Below the pieces are notes generated by a model. It worked only from the letters and a program-made list of their open reading frames with translations, made no database searches and had not been told where the DNA came from. The position numbers were made by a program, and so were the translations under genes. Shown here piece after piece: positions 28,095 through 37,247 of a DNA stretch of 64,000 nucleotides; within the stretch, counting starts at the first letter, position 1, and each line of letters begins with the position of its first letter. The DNA comes from Pseudonocardia sp. N23 (GTDB lineage: Bacteria; Actinomycetota; Actinomycetes; Mycobacteriales; Pseudonocardiaceae): the NCBI RefSeq assembly GCF_002583555.1, contig NZ_BEGX01000004.1, positions 234,585 to 298,584 of the forward strand. The letters are read 5' to 3'.

Positions 28095-30428
28095 ATGGGC
28101 CCGGAGCAGCATGCTGGTTCCATGCCCCCAGCCGGCCCACAGATCGCGGCGCTGCTGAGCGACCTCCACGGGGGTGGGTCGGCAGCGCTCCTGGTCGAGC
28201 TGGACCCGGGGACCCGTACCTCGGAGGTGTTCGCGCAGCTACGGGAGGCCGCACGGGCGGCGGGGCACGTCGTCGTCACGGTCCCGGCCGCCGAGAGCGA
28301 CCAGCTGTCGTCGCGGTCGCGCCTCCTGGAGACGCTCGCCGGGTCCGGGTCCGGGTCCGGGTCCGGGTCCGGGTCCGGGGACGTCGGCGACGGTGGCGCG
28401 ATCGTCAGCCGCATCGCCGAGGTGCTCGACGCGATGGCCCAGGACGCGCCGGTCGTCGTCGTCGTCGAGGACGCGGGCTGGAGCGACCCTGCGACGCTGA
28501 TCGCGCTCAAGACGTTGCCGGGCCTGCTCGGTCACCTTCCGATCCTGTGGACGGTGGGGGTGGTTCCGGGGCCCTCGCGCGCGGACCGCGTCGTGGCCGC
28601 GCTGCGGGCCCTCGGCGTAGCGTCGATCCCGGCGGCGGCGCCGGGCAACCGGGACACGGCGACGGTCCCGGTCCCGTTGTTGCAGGTGGGTGCCGTGATC
28701 GGCCTCGAGTTCGATGTGGGCGTCGCGGCCGGAGTGCTCGGACGCCCGGTGGGCAGCCTTCTCGGCGAGATCGACGGAGCTCTCGCGGCGGGAGTCCTCC
28801 TCGACGGCGGAGCGACCCTGCGGTTCGCCGACGCCCGGTTCCGCGACACCCTCTACGACGCCCTTCCTCCCTCGGTGCGGCGTGCACTCCACCACGACGT
28901 CGCCCGGCAGAGGATGGCGTGGCCGGGCGGGGAGGCCGAGGCCGTCTGGCACCTGGCCCGGTCGACCGGACGCCTGACCGAGGGTGATCTCGGGGTCGTC
29001 CGCGGCGCGATCGGGCGGTTGGCGACCGTCTCCCCGGAGGACGCCGCCGAGCTCGCCCTCCGCGTCAGCGAGCTGTTCGCATCGCCGGACTCCCACCACG
29101 TCGAGTTCGTCATCACCGCCGCGGCGCACCTCGGCCGGACGAGCCGGGTCGGGGAGGCACTCTCGATCCTCAACAACCTGGCCGTCAGTGGCCTGAGCAA
29201 CCGTGAGGAGGCCCGGATGCGTCTCGTGTCCGCTCAGCTGCACCAGGCCGCCGGCGACGACAACGAGGCGATGGACCATGTGACGCGCGCGCTGGCCCTC
29301 CCGACGATCGACGCCCACGTCGAGCTCGCCCTCCTCAAGATCCGGTCCGCCGGGCACGTCAACCTGGGCGAGATCGAGGCCGCGATCGAGGTGTCACGTC
29401 CCATCCTGAGCGCCGCGCGCAGCAGCCCGGACCCGGCCACCCGGGTCAGCGCGGACCTGTTCGCCTCGCAGCTGGCGTTCAGCCAGGCGCAGGTCACGGC
29501 GGCGCTGCGGTTGGCCGAGCAGGCCGCGTCGGGCGTCGAGGTCTCGGCGACCCGGCCACTGCACGCGCCCCGGATCCCGGAGCTCTGGCTCGCGACGGTG
29601 CTGCTGTCCTCCGACCGCGTCGAGGAGGCCTCGGAGCTGCTCCTGCACGGGCAGCGCGACTACGAGCGGCGCGGCCTGGGATGGTCAGCGCCCTACTGGC
29701 ACACGACCCGGGCGGTCGAGCGGTGGATGGCCGGCGAGCTCGACGATGCAGCCGCCGAGGCGGAGACCGCGCTGGACGCCGCGGACCGTCTCGACCTCGT
29801 GCGGCCCGTACAGCTGACCCGCTCGGTCCTGGCGATCGTCGAGACCGACCGCGGGCGGGCGGCGCAGGCACGACGCCTCCTCGGCGGTGCGACGCTCCCC
29901 CGCCGCCCCCGCGCGTACGACATCTGGACGGCTGCGGCGCTGGTGCGACTGGCACCTGGCGAGGCCGACGAAGCCCACCGGTGGCTCGACCACCACGCCA
30001 ATCTCGCCCGGGTGATGTCCTTGCCACCCGGGGTGTGGCCGAGCCTGATCGTTCCCGACAGCACCTGCCGACGGGTCCGGGATCTCCTCGACGAGGCCGG
30101 ACGCGTCGCACACGACCAGCGCGTCATCGTCTCCGCCGTGGCGGCGGCACGGTCGGTGGGCCGGACGTCCGTGCCACACCCGCCCAGGGGCGCGGACCGC
30201 GCCACCTCGGGCTGGGACAGCCTGACGGTGTCGGAACTGCGCGTCGCCGGGCTCGTCGCCGAAGGTCGCACCAACCGGGCCATCGCCGAGCAGCTCCACG
30301 TCTCGGTGCATACCGTGGGTACTCACATCCGCCACGTCTTCACCAAGCTCGGCATCAACACGCGCGTCGAGCTGACCCGGATGACCCTGCTGCACGCCCG
30401 GGACGTCGACGGCGACCGACCCGGGTGA
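28095..30428 (+). CDS. Large LuxR-family regulator (LAL-like, no clear P-loop)
   Basis: About 777 residues, ending in a LuxR HTH: LTVSELRVAGLVAEGRTNRA, IAEQLHVSVHTVGTHIR and HVFTKLGINTRVELTRM. The middle is helical with TPR-like repeats (LSILNNLAVSGLSNREEAR). The N-terminal region has a Walker B-like VVVVVEDAGWSDP, but I see no GxxxxGKT P-loop; where it might stand there is a Gly-Ser run encoded by a hexanucleotide repeat. ATP control may therefore be lost. The start is uncertain: in-frame ATGs lie at 28002, 28047, 28095 and 28119, none with a strong ribosome-binding site; those before 28070 overlap the palindrome. It is divergent from HpaB1 and is its likely regulator. Confidence 0.82.
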   Translation: MGPEQHAGSMPPAGPQIAALLSDLHGGGSAALLVELDPGTRTSEVFAQLREAARAAGHVVVTVPAAESDQLSSRSRLLETLAGSGSGSGSGSGSGDVGDGGAIVSRIAEVLDAMAQDAPVVVVVEDAGWSDPATLIALKTLPGLLGHLPILWTVGVVPGPSRADRVVAALRALGVASIPAAAPGNRDTATVPVPLLQVGAVIGLEFDVGVAAGVLGRPVGSLLGEIDGALAAGVLLDGGATLRFADARFRDTLYDALPPSVRRALHHDVARQRMAWPGGEAEAVWHLARSTGRLTEGDLGVVRGAIGRLATVSPEDAAELALRVSELFASPDSHHVEFVITAAAHLGRTSRVGEALSILNNLAVSGLSNREEARMRLVSAQLHQAAGDDNEAMDHVTRALALPTIDAHVELALLKIRSAGHVNLGEIEAAIEVSRPILSAARSSPDPATRVSADLFASQLAFSQAQVTAALRLAEQAASGVEVSATRPLHAPRIPELWLATVLLSSDRVEEASELLLHGQRDYERRGLGWSAPYWHTTRAVERWMAGELDDAAAEAETALDAADRLDLVRPVQLTRSVLAIVETDRGRAAQARRLLGGATLPRRPRAYDIWTAAALVRLAPGEADEAHRWLDHHANLARVMSLPPGVWPSLIVPDSTCRRVRDLLDEAGRVAHDQRVIVSAVAAARSVGRTSVPHPPRGADRATSGWDSLTVSELRVAGLVAEGRTNRAIAEQLHVSVHTVGTHIRHVFTKLGINTRVELTRMTLLHARDVDGDRPG
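28339..28380 (+). repeat. CCGGGT hexanucleotide repeat inside LuxR gene
   Basis: Seven tandem CCGGGT units (the last imperfect) encode alternating Gly-Ser. Because the unit is a multiple of three, gain or loss would lengthen or shorten the linker without shifting the frame. Confidence 0.85.
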
Positions 30429-30438
30429 CCACCGGGCC

Positions 30439-30465
30439 GTTAGTGACCCGAGAGTGTCCGTTGAC
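30439..30465 (+). promoter_or_regulatory. SARP-type triple-repeat box before the second SARP-like gene
   Basis: GTTAGT, GAGAGT and GTTGAC start at 30439, 30450 and 30460 (offsets 0, 11, 21). The middle hexamer is poorer. It lies 136 bp before the regulator's ATG and suggests auto- or cross-regulation by the paralogous pair. Confidence 0.58.
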
Positions 30466-30601
30466 GTAGCGACCCCGGTCATGAACTCTGGGACGGCCGC
30501 GCTGCGAAGGCGCATCGGCGACCGAGCAGACGCCACCGCTGCGGGTACGACGGAACTGTGTCGGCGCTGCTCAGCAAGGGTGTCCGAGGGGCGGTGCAGC
30601 C

Positions 30602-33600
30602 ATGAGTGCGTCGACAGCGCCCGCGAACGACGTGATCATCCGGAGCAAGATCCTGGCACCGGAGCGCTGCGCACGACGACTGCGCCGCCCGCGGGTCGAC
30701 CGGACACTGCGCGTGCTCCTGGACGGGCGACGGATCGTGACGGTCTGCGCGTCCCCGGGATCCGGCAAGACGACCGCGGTGGCCGATGCCCTCGACGGGC
30801 TCGACCGACCGATCGCCTGGCTCTCGCTCGACGGCAGCGAGACGCCTGCGGCGCGGCTCCTGGTCTACCTCGAGGCCGCGGTCGGTCAGCACGCCGCCGC
30901 CGCGACCAGTGTCACCCGGGATGCGCTCAGCCGCGGGCTGCACATCGCCGAGGCCGCCGGTCTGCTGGCCGAGAGCCTGGAGGGCAGCCGGCTGGTGGTC
31001 GTGTGCGACAACGTCGAGCAGGTGTCCGGGGACGCGGACGCGGAGACGGTGCTCACGGCCTTCGCCCGGTACCTGCCCGACGGCGTCGACCTCGTCCTCG
31101 TCTCAGGAATCGACGTCGCCCTGAAGGCCCAGGCCGTCCCCCGGTCACGGATCGCGCGCCTCGGCGACGAGGACCTGGCCTTCGACGTCGACGAGGCCAC
31201 CGCGGCTCTGTGCCTGGCGGGCCGTACGGCCGTCGACGTGCGAGAGGCGCTCGCCGCGACGAACGGCTGGGTCACGGGGGTGCTGCTCGGGCCCTGGACC
31301 GGCGGCGACGACCCGCCGACGACCGGCCTCCACGACTTCCTGACCAGCAGCGTCCTCGACGTGCTGGACCAGACCAGGCGGAACTTCCTGCTCCACACCA
31401 GCATCCTCGACGAGGTGACGGTGTCGGGGGCCATCGCGCTGGGCGAGAAGAACGCCTGGAGAACGATGCGCCGGCTGCGGGCCGTGCACCTCCCGGTGAC
31501 CTGGTCCCCGGACGGCACCCGGATGACACCGCACGGGGTGTTCCGCGAGTTCCTGCTTGACGTCATGAGCCGGGACGACCCCGACCTCCACGCGATGCTG
31601 CGCCGCCGGCACGCGACCTTCCTGCTCGACCAGGGGGAGCACGAGGAGGCCGTCGACACGCTCCTGGAGATCGGCGACATCGACAACGCGTGGGACCGGG
31701 CGGCGAAGCTGCTTCCCGAGGTAGTCGCGCGGAGGGACTTCGTGACGGCGGCTCGCTGGCTCGATCGGCTCCGGTTGTCGTCGCGTTGTCCGACACCCCA
31801 GGTCGGGGCAGTGGTGCTGCGGGTCGTCTTCGCGCTGGAGAGTTTCCATCGAGCGGCCGAGATGTTCGACCGGTTCGGCTACCAGTGGCTTCTCGACCCG
31901 ACATCGCCCGACTTCGAGGAGTCTCTCGTTCTCGCCTCGTGGTGCCTCTTCCACCTCGGACGCATCGAGGACGCGGAGGACCTGGCGTCGCACCTGCCGC
32001 CCGGCCGGGCCAGGAGCATCGCGCTGGCGGTGATCGGTCTGGCCAAGGAGGAGGCACCGGACCTCCCCGAGCTCACCGCGACGCCGTCGGGCCCCCTCGA
32101 CGGCATCCTCGTCCGGTGCCGGCACCTGCGTGGACGGCAGTCAGGTCTCGGCGAACCCGAGTCGGGCGACCCGTGGCGGGACGTGATCGGCGCGCCGTGG
32201 GTGCTGGCGGGTCTGCGTGCCACCGGCATGATCGACGCCGCGATGTCGATGTACGAGCAGCGGAGGGCGTCCGACCAGCCGCTGCGGCTGCACGCGTTCG
32301 ACGCCGTCGACCTCATGCTCGATCTCGGCCGCGGTGACGAGGCGTGGGAGTCGCTGCGCAAGGGCCGGCAGCTGATCGCCGAATCGGGGTCATGTGTGTA
32401 CCGGACGTGGAGTCCGATCATGGAGGCCAAGCTCTGGCTCCGGCTCCACCACGACGTCGAGAAGGCCGAGCGGGCACTCGACGCCGCCGAGACGGCCGGG
32501 CCGGCGACGTACGCCTTCGCCCGCGAGACGGCGCAGGTGTGGCGGGGGCTGTGCCTGTTGATGCGCGACCGCAACGTCGAGGCCCAGCACACCCTGCTGA
32601 GGTGCGTGGCGAGCATGCAGGCCGGCGACCGGATGCTCGAACTCGCGACGGCGGCCGTCTACCTGGCCGAGGCGCACTGGCGGGTCGGGGAGGAAGCCCT
32701 GTCCGACGAGGCCGCCAGGCTCGCGCTGGAGGTGTCGACCGCCCACGGCCTACAGCACGTGCTCCTCGCCGCACTCACGGACGTACCGGACGTCGCGACC
32801 CGGGCGGCCGACGCCTCGCCCGCCCACATGTCGCCCTGGTGGGAGATCGTGTCGTCGCTGGCGACAACGGAGGTGTTGCGGGTCCCGGCCCGGCGACCTC
32901 GGGTGATCCTCGAGGAGTTCGGCGAGCCGTCGCTGAGCGTCGACGGGGTGGTACTCCAGCCCGGTCTCACCAAGAGCATCGAGCTGATGAGCTTCCTGCT
33001 CGGCTCACCCCAGAACTCCGCGACCCGTCGTCAGATCCTCGACGCGGTGTTCGAGGGGCGCAACGACGCCGCGAGCCGCAGCTACCTGCGACAGGCGCTG
33101 TTCAAGCTGAGGGCCGCCCTCCCCGCGGAGCTTGCACCGATCCAGGACGGCGAGCTGTTCTTCATCCCCGTGGGCGACGCCGTCGTCGGCACGGCGCGAA
33201 CGATGCTGGACCTGCTGGGACTCGCGGCACGTCAACCCGACCTCGAACGCCTCAACACCCTGGAGTCCGCACTCGAGCACCCCGCGCGCGGACCCTACCT
33301 GTCGACGATCTCGACCGAATGGGTCACCGCACGCCGGGCGCGGTTGGCCGACCGCGTCGCGAGTGCGCGCATCGACGCCGCCCGGATCGCCTACCACTCC
33401 AGCCGGTACGCGCTCGCCCGCTCCCTGCTCCAGGAGGTGCTGCGGGAGCACCCCTACCGCGAGCGCGCGTGGCAGCTGGCGATCTCGGTGGCTCACGCAG
33501 CCGGGAGCGACGACGACGTCCTCACCATCTTCCGCCGGTACACCGCCACGATGCGCGAGCTCGGTGTGCCACCGAAGGCGGAGGTCCAGCGCCTCGTCGC

Positions 33601-33616
33601 CAACCTGCGCCGCTGA
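30602..33616 (+). CDS. Large transcriptional regulator, paralogue: MalT-like NTPase with C-terminal SARP-type wHTH-BTAD
   Basis: 1004 residues with the same layout as the protein at 20696-23725 and clearly alike along its length (for example AEAAGLLAESLEG, FARYLPDG and EQWA-like C-terminal helices). The P-loop CASPGSGKTTAV is at residues 49-60, Walker B-like VVVCDNVE follows, then a helical middle. The winged helix begins near residue 770 (LSVDGVVLQPGLTKSIELM, RRQILDAVFEG, SYLRQALFKLRAALP), with a BTAD-like end. ATG 30602 follows GAGGGG. A triple-repeat box in its own promoter and another before the following HpaB2 gene suggest that it activates both. Effector unknown. Confidence 0.87.
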   Translation: MSASTAPANDVIIRSKILAPERCARRLRRPRVDRTLRVLLDGRRIVTVCASPGSGKTTAVADALDGLDRPIAWLSLDGSETPAARLLVYLEAAVGQHAAAATSVTRDALSRGLHIAEAAGLLAESLEGSRLVVVCDNVEQVSGDADAETVLTAFARYLPDGVDLVLVSGIDVALKAQAVPRSRIARLGDEDLAFDVDEATAALCLAGRTAVDVREALAATNGWVTGVLLGPWTGGDDPPTTGLHDFLTSSVLDVLDQTRRNFLLHTSILDEVTVSGAIALGEKNAWRTMRRLRAVHLPVTWSPDGTRMTPHGVFREFLLDVMSRDDPDLHAMLRRRHATFLLDQGEHEEAVDTLLEIGDIDNAWDRAAKLLPEVVARRDFVTAARWLDRLRLSSRCPTPQVGAVVLRVVFALESFHRAAEMFDRFGYQWLLDPTSPDFEESLVLASWCLFHLGRIEDAEDLASHLPPGRARSIALAVIGLAKEEAPDLPELTATPSGPLDGILVRCRHLRGRQSGLGEPESGDPWRDVIGAPWVLAGLRATGMIDAAMSMYEQRRASDQPLRLHAFDAVDLMLDLGRGDEAWESLRKGRQLIAESGSCVYRTWSPIMEAKLWLRLHHDVEKAERALDAAETAGPATYAFARETAQVWRGLCLLMRDRNVEAQHTLLRCVASMQAGDRMLELATAAVYLAEAHWRVGEEALSDEAARLALEVSTAHGLQHVLLAALTDVPDVATRAADASPAHMSPWWEIVSSLATTEVLRVPARRPRVILEEFGEPSLSVDGVVLQPGLTKSIELMSFLLGSPQNSATRRQILDAVFEGRNDAASRSYLRQALFKLRAALPAELAPIQDGELFFIPVGDAVVGTARTMLDLLGLAARQPDLERLNTLESALEHPARGPYLSTISTEWVTARRARLADRVASARIDAARIAYHSSRYALARSLLQEVLREHPYRERAWQLAISVAHAAGSDDDVLTIFRRYTATMRELGVPPKAEVQRLVANLRR

Positions 33617-33930
33617 GCGAACGGCACGTACGAATCCGGAGATCGCCGTCGGCAGGCACGGGCCGATCGGGCACGAACTCGATCTCCGCGTCCATTCTCG
33701 GAGGGGCGTGGATCGCGCCGGACGGACCTTGTTAGAACGAGGTTAGATTTCGTTGACCGGTGCACCGGCCGATGGTTGCCTGAGTCACATTCACCGCCAT
33801 CCGATACCGGGCGGAAAGACCCGGACCGGCTGACATCCCAGGCCGCACGTGCCGCCGGCGCACAGTACACGCATGCCGCGACGCGGGCCGGCGACCGAAA
33901 ACGGTGCCCACTCAAGAAACGGCAGGAAGA
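33617..33930. other. 314-bp regulatory intergenic region before HpaB2
   Basis: No gene is seen. It contains the best triple-repeat box (33731-33757) and a 173-bp leader to the HpaB2 ATG, without an obvious riboswitch or terminator hairpin. Confidence 0.6.
33731..33757 (+). promoter_or_regulatory. SARP-type triple-repeat box, HpaB2 operon promoter
   Basis: GTTAGA, GTTAGA and GTTGAC start at 33731, 33742 and 33752 (offsets 0, 11, 21). The first two hexamers are identical and the third contains TTGAC as a -35-like element. Confidence 0.7.
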
Positions 33931-35427
33931 ATGGCAGTCAGAACTGGTGTCGAATACCTCGACAGCATCCGTGACGATCGGAAGGTGTTCCTGGACGGAG
34001 ATCTGGTCAAGGACGTCACGGCCCATCCGGAGACCCGGGCGATAGCCGAAACGATGGCCTCGGTGTTCGATCTGCAGCACCGGCCCGACCTGAGGCACAT
34101 CCTCACGATCACGACCGACGACGGTGAGGTCCAGGGCAGCGGGTGGATGATCCCGAAGTCGCTCGACGAGCTGATCCAGCGGCGACAGGTCACCGAGATC
34201 CTGGCCCGCGAGACCGGCACCACGATCACCCGTAGCCCCGAACACGGCGCGATCTCGCTGCTCGGCATGCACGAGCTCCGTCACGACTTCGCCAACGGCG
34301 ACCAGGACCGGCTCGACGCCTTCGACGAGATCTGGCGACGTTGCTCCTCCGAGGACACCGCGTTCGTCCAGGGGTGGATCGATCCCCAGTACGACCGGCG
34401 CAAACCCGCGGCGCAGACGGATCTCATCCGGGTGGTCGAGAAGAACGGCAAGGGGATCGTCGTCCGCGGCGTCAAGTCGATCGCCACCCAGGGCGCCTAC
34501 GCCAATACCATTCTGGTCGGGACGTTCCCGCGGCCCGGCCTGAGCCCGGACCAGATCATGTACTTCGCGGTTCCGGCGAACCACCCCGGCATGAAGATCG
34601 TGTGCCGCCCTTCGCATTCGAAGCATGATCGGGAGAACAACCCGCTCGCCGGCCGGGGTGACGAGCTCGACTCGATGCTCGTGTTCGACGACTCGTTCAT
34701 CCCCTGGGAGAACGTCATCGCCCAGGGGATTCCCCCGGCTGCGACGGTCCGGCTCTTCCACCGCCTCTCGCAGTTCCTGCACTGGGACGTCCTGATCCGA
34801 CAGGGGGTGCGGGCGGAGTACATCCTCGGCGCGGCGTCCAACGTGGTCGACTCGCTCGGGACCGGCCAGATCCCGGCGGTCAAGGACCACCTCGCCGAGC
34901 TGATCCGGTTCCTCGAGACGATCCGGGCGTTCCTGACAGCGGCCGAGACCCTCGCCGTCCCGAGCAGCTGGACGGGCACCTACCGGCCCAACAGCCTGCA
35001 GATCACCGCGGGCCGAACCTATGCGGCACAGAACTGGCAGCACATGCACGAACTGCTGCAGGACCTGTGCGGCAGCGGTCTGCTGATGCAGCCGACACCG
35101 GCGGACTACGCCAACGAGGAGATCAGCCCGTGGCTGAACCGCGTCCACGAGGGCGTCGGGTTCACGGCCGAGGAGCGGAGCCGGATCTTCCGGCTCGTCT
35201 GGGACATGACCGCGACCGAGACGAGCGCCCGCTCACACATCTACGAGCGGTTCAACTCGGCCCCGTGGTTCGTCACACGGACCCAGCTGTTCGACCGCTA
35301 CGACCGTCAGCGGGAGAAGATGCTGGCCCTCAAGCTCGCGGGCGTGGACCCGCAGAAGGCCCAGGTCGAGCTCGGCCAGATCGAGCGTCCCTGGGGATCG
35401 CACCTCGACGCCGTCAACAAGAGCTGA
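33931..35427 (+). CDS. HpaB-family flavin-dependent monooxygenase 2
   Basis: 498-residue reduced-flavin-dependent oxygenase of the same family as the gene at 26455. Recognisable parts: VRTGVEYLDSIRDDRKVFLD, HPETRAIAETMASVFDLQH, VVRGVKSIATQGAYANTILV, FIPWENVIAQG and the C-terminal GRTYAAQNWQHMHELLQDL. ATG 33931 is chosen for AGGAAGA directly upstream; an in-frame ATG nine codons earlier lacks one. It is first in an apparent operon with the SCP2 protein (27 bp later). It needs FADH2 or FMNH2 from one of the local reductases. Sequence suggests a different substrate or step from HpaB1. Confidence 0.9.
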   Translation: MAVRTGVEYLDSIRDDRKVFLDGDLVKDVTAHPETRAIAETMASVFDLQHRPDLRHILTITTDDGEVQGSGWMIPKSLDELIQRRQVTEILARETGTTITRSPEHGAISLLGMHELRHDFANGDQDRLDAFDEIWRRCSSEDTAFVQGWIDPQYDRRKPAAQTDLIRVVEKNGKGIVVRGVKSIATQGAYANTILVGTFPRPGLSPDQIMYFAVPANHPGMKIVCRPSHSKHDRENNPLAGRGDELDSMLVFDDSFIPWENVIAQGIPPAATVRLFHRLSQFLHWDVLIRQGVRAEYILGAASNVVDSLGTGQIPAVKDHLAELIRFLETIRAFLTAAETLAVPSSWTGTYRPNSLQITAGRTYAAQNWQHMHELLQDLCGSGLLMQPTPADYANEEISPWLNRVHEGVGFTAEERSRIFRLVWDMTATETSARSHIYERFNSAPWFVTRTQLFDRYDRQREKMLALKLAGVDPQKAQVELGQIERPWGSHLDAVNKS

Positions 35428-35453
35428 CAGGAACATCCGAGGCAGGAGCACCA

Positions 35454-35846
35454 ATGATCGGCACCACGACTCTTCTCACGCCCGACGACTGCTTCGCCGC
35501 GGCGAAGCGTCGGTTCGACCAGGACCCCGAGGCCTGGAAGGGTTTCTCGGGCACGATGGAGTTCGTCCTCACCGACGACGACGGGCAGGAGTCCGTCATC
35601 CATCTGGACATCGACCAGGGTGAGCTCCGCATCGTCGACGGCCCCGCTCCCGGCACCCCGAGCGGCCGGGTCACGATCGGTGCGGCCGACCTCGTCCTCT
35701 TCGCCAAGGGCATCCTTGACGAACATCTTCTCCGCCGCCGCGGCCTCCTCCACATCGAGGGCGACATGTACGTCCTCGGGAAGCTGCCGACCCTGCTCGT
35801 GACGGACGTCCCGCTGTACCAGTTCCGAACCGGTGACGTCGCCTAG
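35454..35846 (+). CDS. SCP2 sterol-binding domain protein
   Basis: 130-residue single-domain SCP2-like protein: FDQDPEAWKGFSGTMEFVL, VIHLDIDQGELRIVDGPAPG, SGRVTIGAADLVLFAKG and LHIEGDMYVLGKLPTLL. The domain has a hydrophobic tunnel that binds lipids or acyl-CoAs. ATG 35454 follows GGCAGGAG. Directly downstream of HpaB2, it may hold or carry a hydrophobic or CoA-linked substrate for the oxygenase; this is inferred from the operon alone. A hairpin follows it at 35855-35884. Confidence 0.85.
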   Translation: MIGTTTLLTPDDCFAAAKRRFDQDPEAWKGFSGTMEFVLTDDDGQESVIHLDIDQGELRIVDGPAPGTPSGRVTIGAADLVLFAKGILDEHLLRRRGLLHIEGDMYVLGKLPTLLVTDVPLYQFRTGDVA

Positions 35847-35854
35847 AGCCGGTC

Positions 35855-35884
35855 GCCCGGCGTCCGCGAGTCGGACCGCCGGGC
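35855..35884 (+). terminator. Hairpin terminator after SCP2 gene
   Basis: GCCCGGCGTCC (35855-35865) pairs with GGACCGCCGGGC (35873-35884) with one bulged base, nine bases after the stop. Confidence 0.65.
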
Positions 35885-35893
35885 TCCCGCGAT

Positions 35894-35911
35894 ATCACGC
35901 GTTCACGCGAT
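35894..35911. promoter_or_regulatory. Conserved inverted-repeat operator A, second copy
   Basis: ATCACGCGTTCACGCGAT differs in one base from the copy at 23880-23897, and the following leader is also alike. It lies about 143 bp before the MetE-like gene and suggests one regulator for that gene and the flavin reductase at 24005. Confidence 0.6.
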
Positions 35912-36054
35912 GCGACATGTCCTTCCCGCGGGCAGGGTCTGTCGACCGCAGTCGGAACGGAACCAGAAGATCCGGAGCCGGCGCGACCGACCGGATCCAC
36001 GGCCACGCCTGCTGAGGGTTCGCCGTGACCCCTTTCACGAGAGGAATTTGATCA

Positions 36055-37158
36055 ATGGAGATCAATCGATCTGACGTGGTCGGATCGCTGTTGCGTCCGG
36101 CACACCTACTCCGGGCCCGCGAGAACCTCGAGCAGGGCACGATTTCCGCCGCCGAGTTCAAGCGGATCGAAGACCGCGTCGTGGACGAGGTCATCGCCAT
36201 GCAGGAGGGCGTGGGGCTGGACGTCGTCACCGACGGCGAGGTCAGGCGGCTGTCGTTCGTCGATCACATCGTCGGCGCGGTGGAAGGTGTCACCCTCGAC
36301 GCCGAGAGCGATCACATGCCGGTGCCGTTCCACGATGATTCCGGGGCGACGACGAGCAACTTCAACATCCCGATGTCGGTCACCGGTAAGCTGAAGCGCC
36401 GGCGGATGGTGACAGTCGAAGAGTTCTCCTATTCCCGCGCGAGGGCACGTCGCCAGGTCAAGGTCACGATCCCGAGCCCGCTGCTGCTGGTGCTGCTCTG
36501 GTCGCCCACCCACTCCACGGCGGCTTACAACGATCCGTTCGACATGTTCGCCGACGGCATGGAACTGCTCAAGGACGAGGTTCTCGAGCTGGCACGACTC
36601 GGCTGTGAGTACGTTCAGGTCGACGCGCCCGACATCGCACAGCTCGTCGACGAGGAACAGCGCCAGATGTGGGAGGCGGCCGGAATCTCCGTGGAACGGG
36701 TCCTCACCGAGGGCGTCGACATGCTCAACAACCTGGCCACCGTCCCCGGAGTCACATTCGGCCTCCACCTCTGCAAGGGCAACCACGCGAGCAACTGGAT
36801 CAGCGCGGGTGGCTACGAGAGCATCTCGAAGCAGGTGTTCAAGCGGGCCTCGAACTACGACGTCTTCATGCTCGAGTACGACGACTCGCGCTCCGGGTCG
36901 TTCGAGCCGCTCAAGGACCTTCCCGACGACAAGGTCGCGGTCCTGGGCCTGGTGTCGACGAAGGTCGCCGCTCGTGAGTCGTCCGACCTCCTCCTGAGCC
37001 GGATCGAGGAGGCGAGCAACTACTTCCCTCGGGAGCAGCTCGCCATCTCGACCCAGTGCGGCTTCTCGTCCGCGGGTCCGGGGAACAACATCAACGCCGA
37101 GGAGCAGCGGCAGAAGCTGCAGCTCGTGTCCGACATCGCGCACACGGCCTGGGCCTAG
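36055..37158 (+). CDS. Cobalamin-independent methionine synthase (MetE C-terminal)-like methyl/alkyl transferase
   Basis: 367-residue zinc-type thiol alkyltransferase of the MetE C-domain superfamily, which includes epoxyalkane:coenzyme M transferase. Visible: SDVVGSLLRPAHLL, GLDVVTDGEVRR, TIPSPLLLVLLW, LGCEYVQVDAPDIAQLVDEE, and the zinc ligands in GLHLCKGNH plus a Cys in ISTQCGFSS. It lacks the MetE N-terminal half, so folate-dependent methionine synthesis is unlikely. ATG 36055 follows GAGAGGAA. It may transfer an alkyl or methyl group from a pathway substrate to a thiol, or act as a demethylase. It stands alone between two hairpins under operator A. Confidence 0.85.
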   Translation: MEINRSDVVGSLLRPAHLLRARENLEQGTISAAEFKRIEDRVVDEVIAMQEGVGLDVVTDGEVRRLSFVDHIVGAVEGVTLDAESDHMPVPFHDDSGATTSNFNIPMSVTGKLKRRRMVTVEEFSYSRARARRQVKVTIPSPLLLVLLWSPTHSTAAYNDPFDMFADGMELLKDEVLELARLGCEYVQVDAPDIAQLVDEEQRQMWEAAGISVERVLTEGVDMLNNLATVPGVTFGLHLCKGNHASNWISAGGYESISKQVFKRASNYDVFMLEYDDSRSGSFEPLKDLPDDKVAVLGLVSTKVAARESSDLLLSRIEEASNYFPREQLAISTQCGFSSAGPGNNINAEEQRQKLQLVSDIAHTAWA

Positions 37159-37247
37159 AGCAGGACTCCGCCCCTCGGGTGGGTGCACCGGAGGATCGAG
37201 GATCTCGTGATCCGGAGCGATGGCCGTCGACGCCACCCGCCGAGTCC

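Noticed and set aside
28339..28380. Short regular repeats as a possible CRISPR or iteron array
   Set aside because: It is a 6-bp microsatellite inside a coding sequence, without spacers.
36055..37158. MetE, methionine synthase proper
   Set aside because: It has only the C-terminal zinc domain (367 residues against about 750) and catabolic neighbours.
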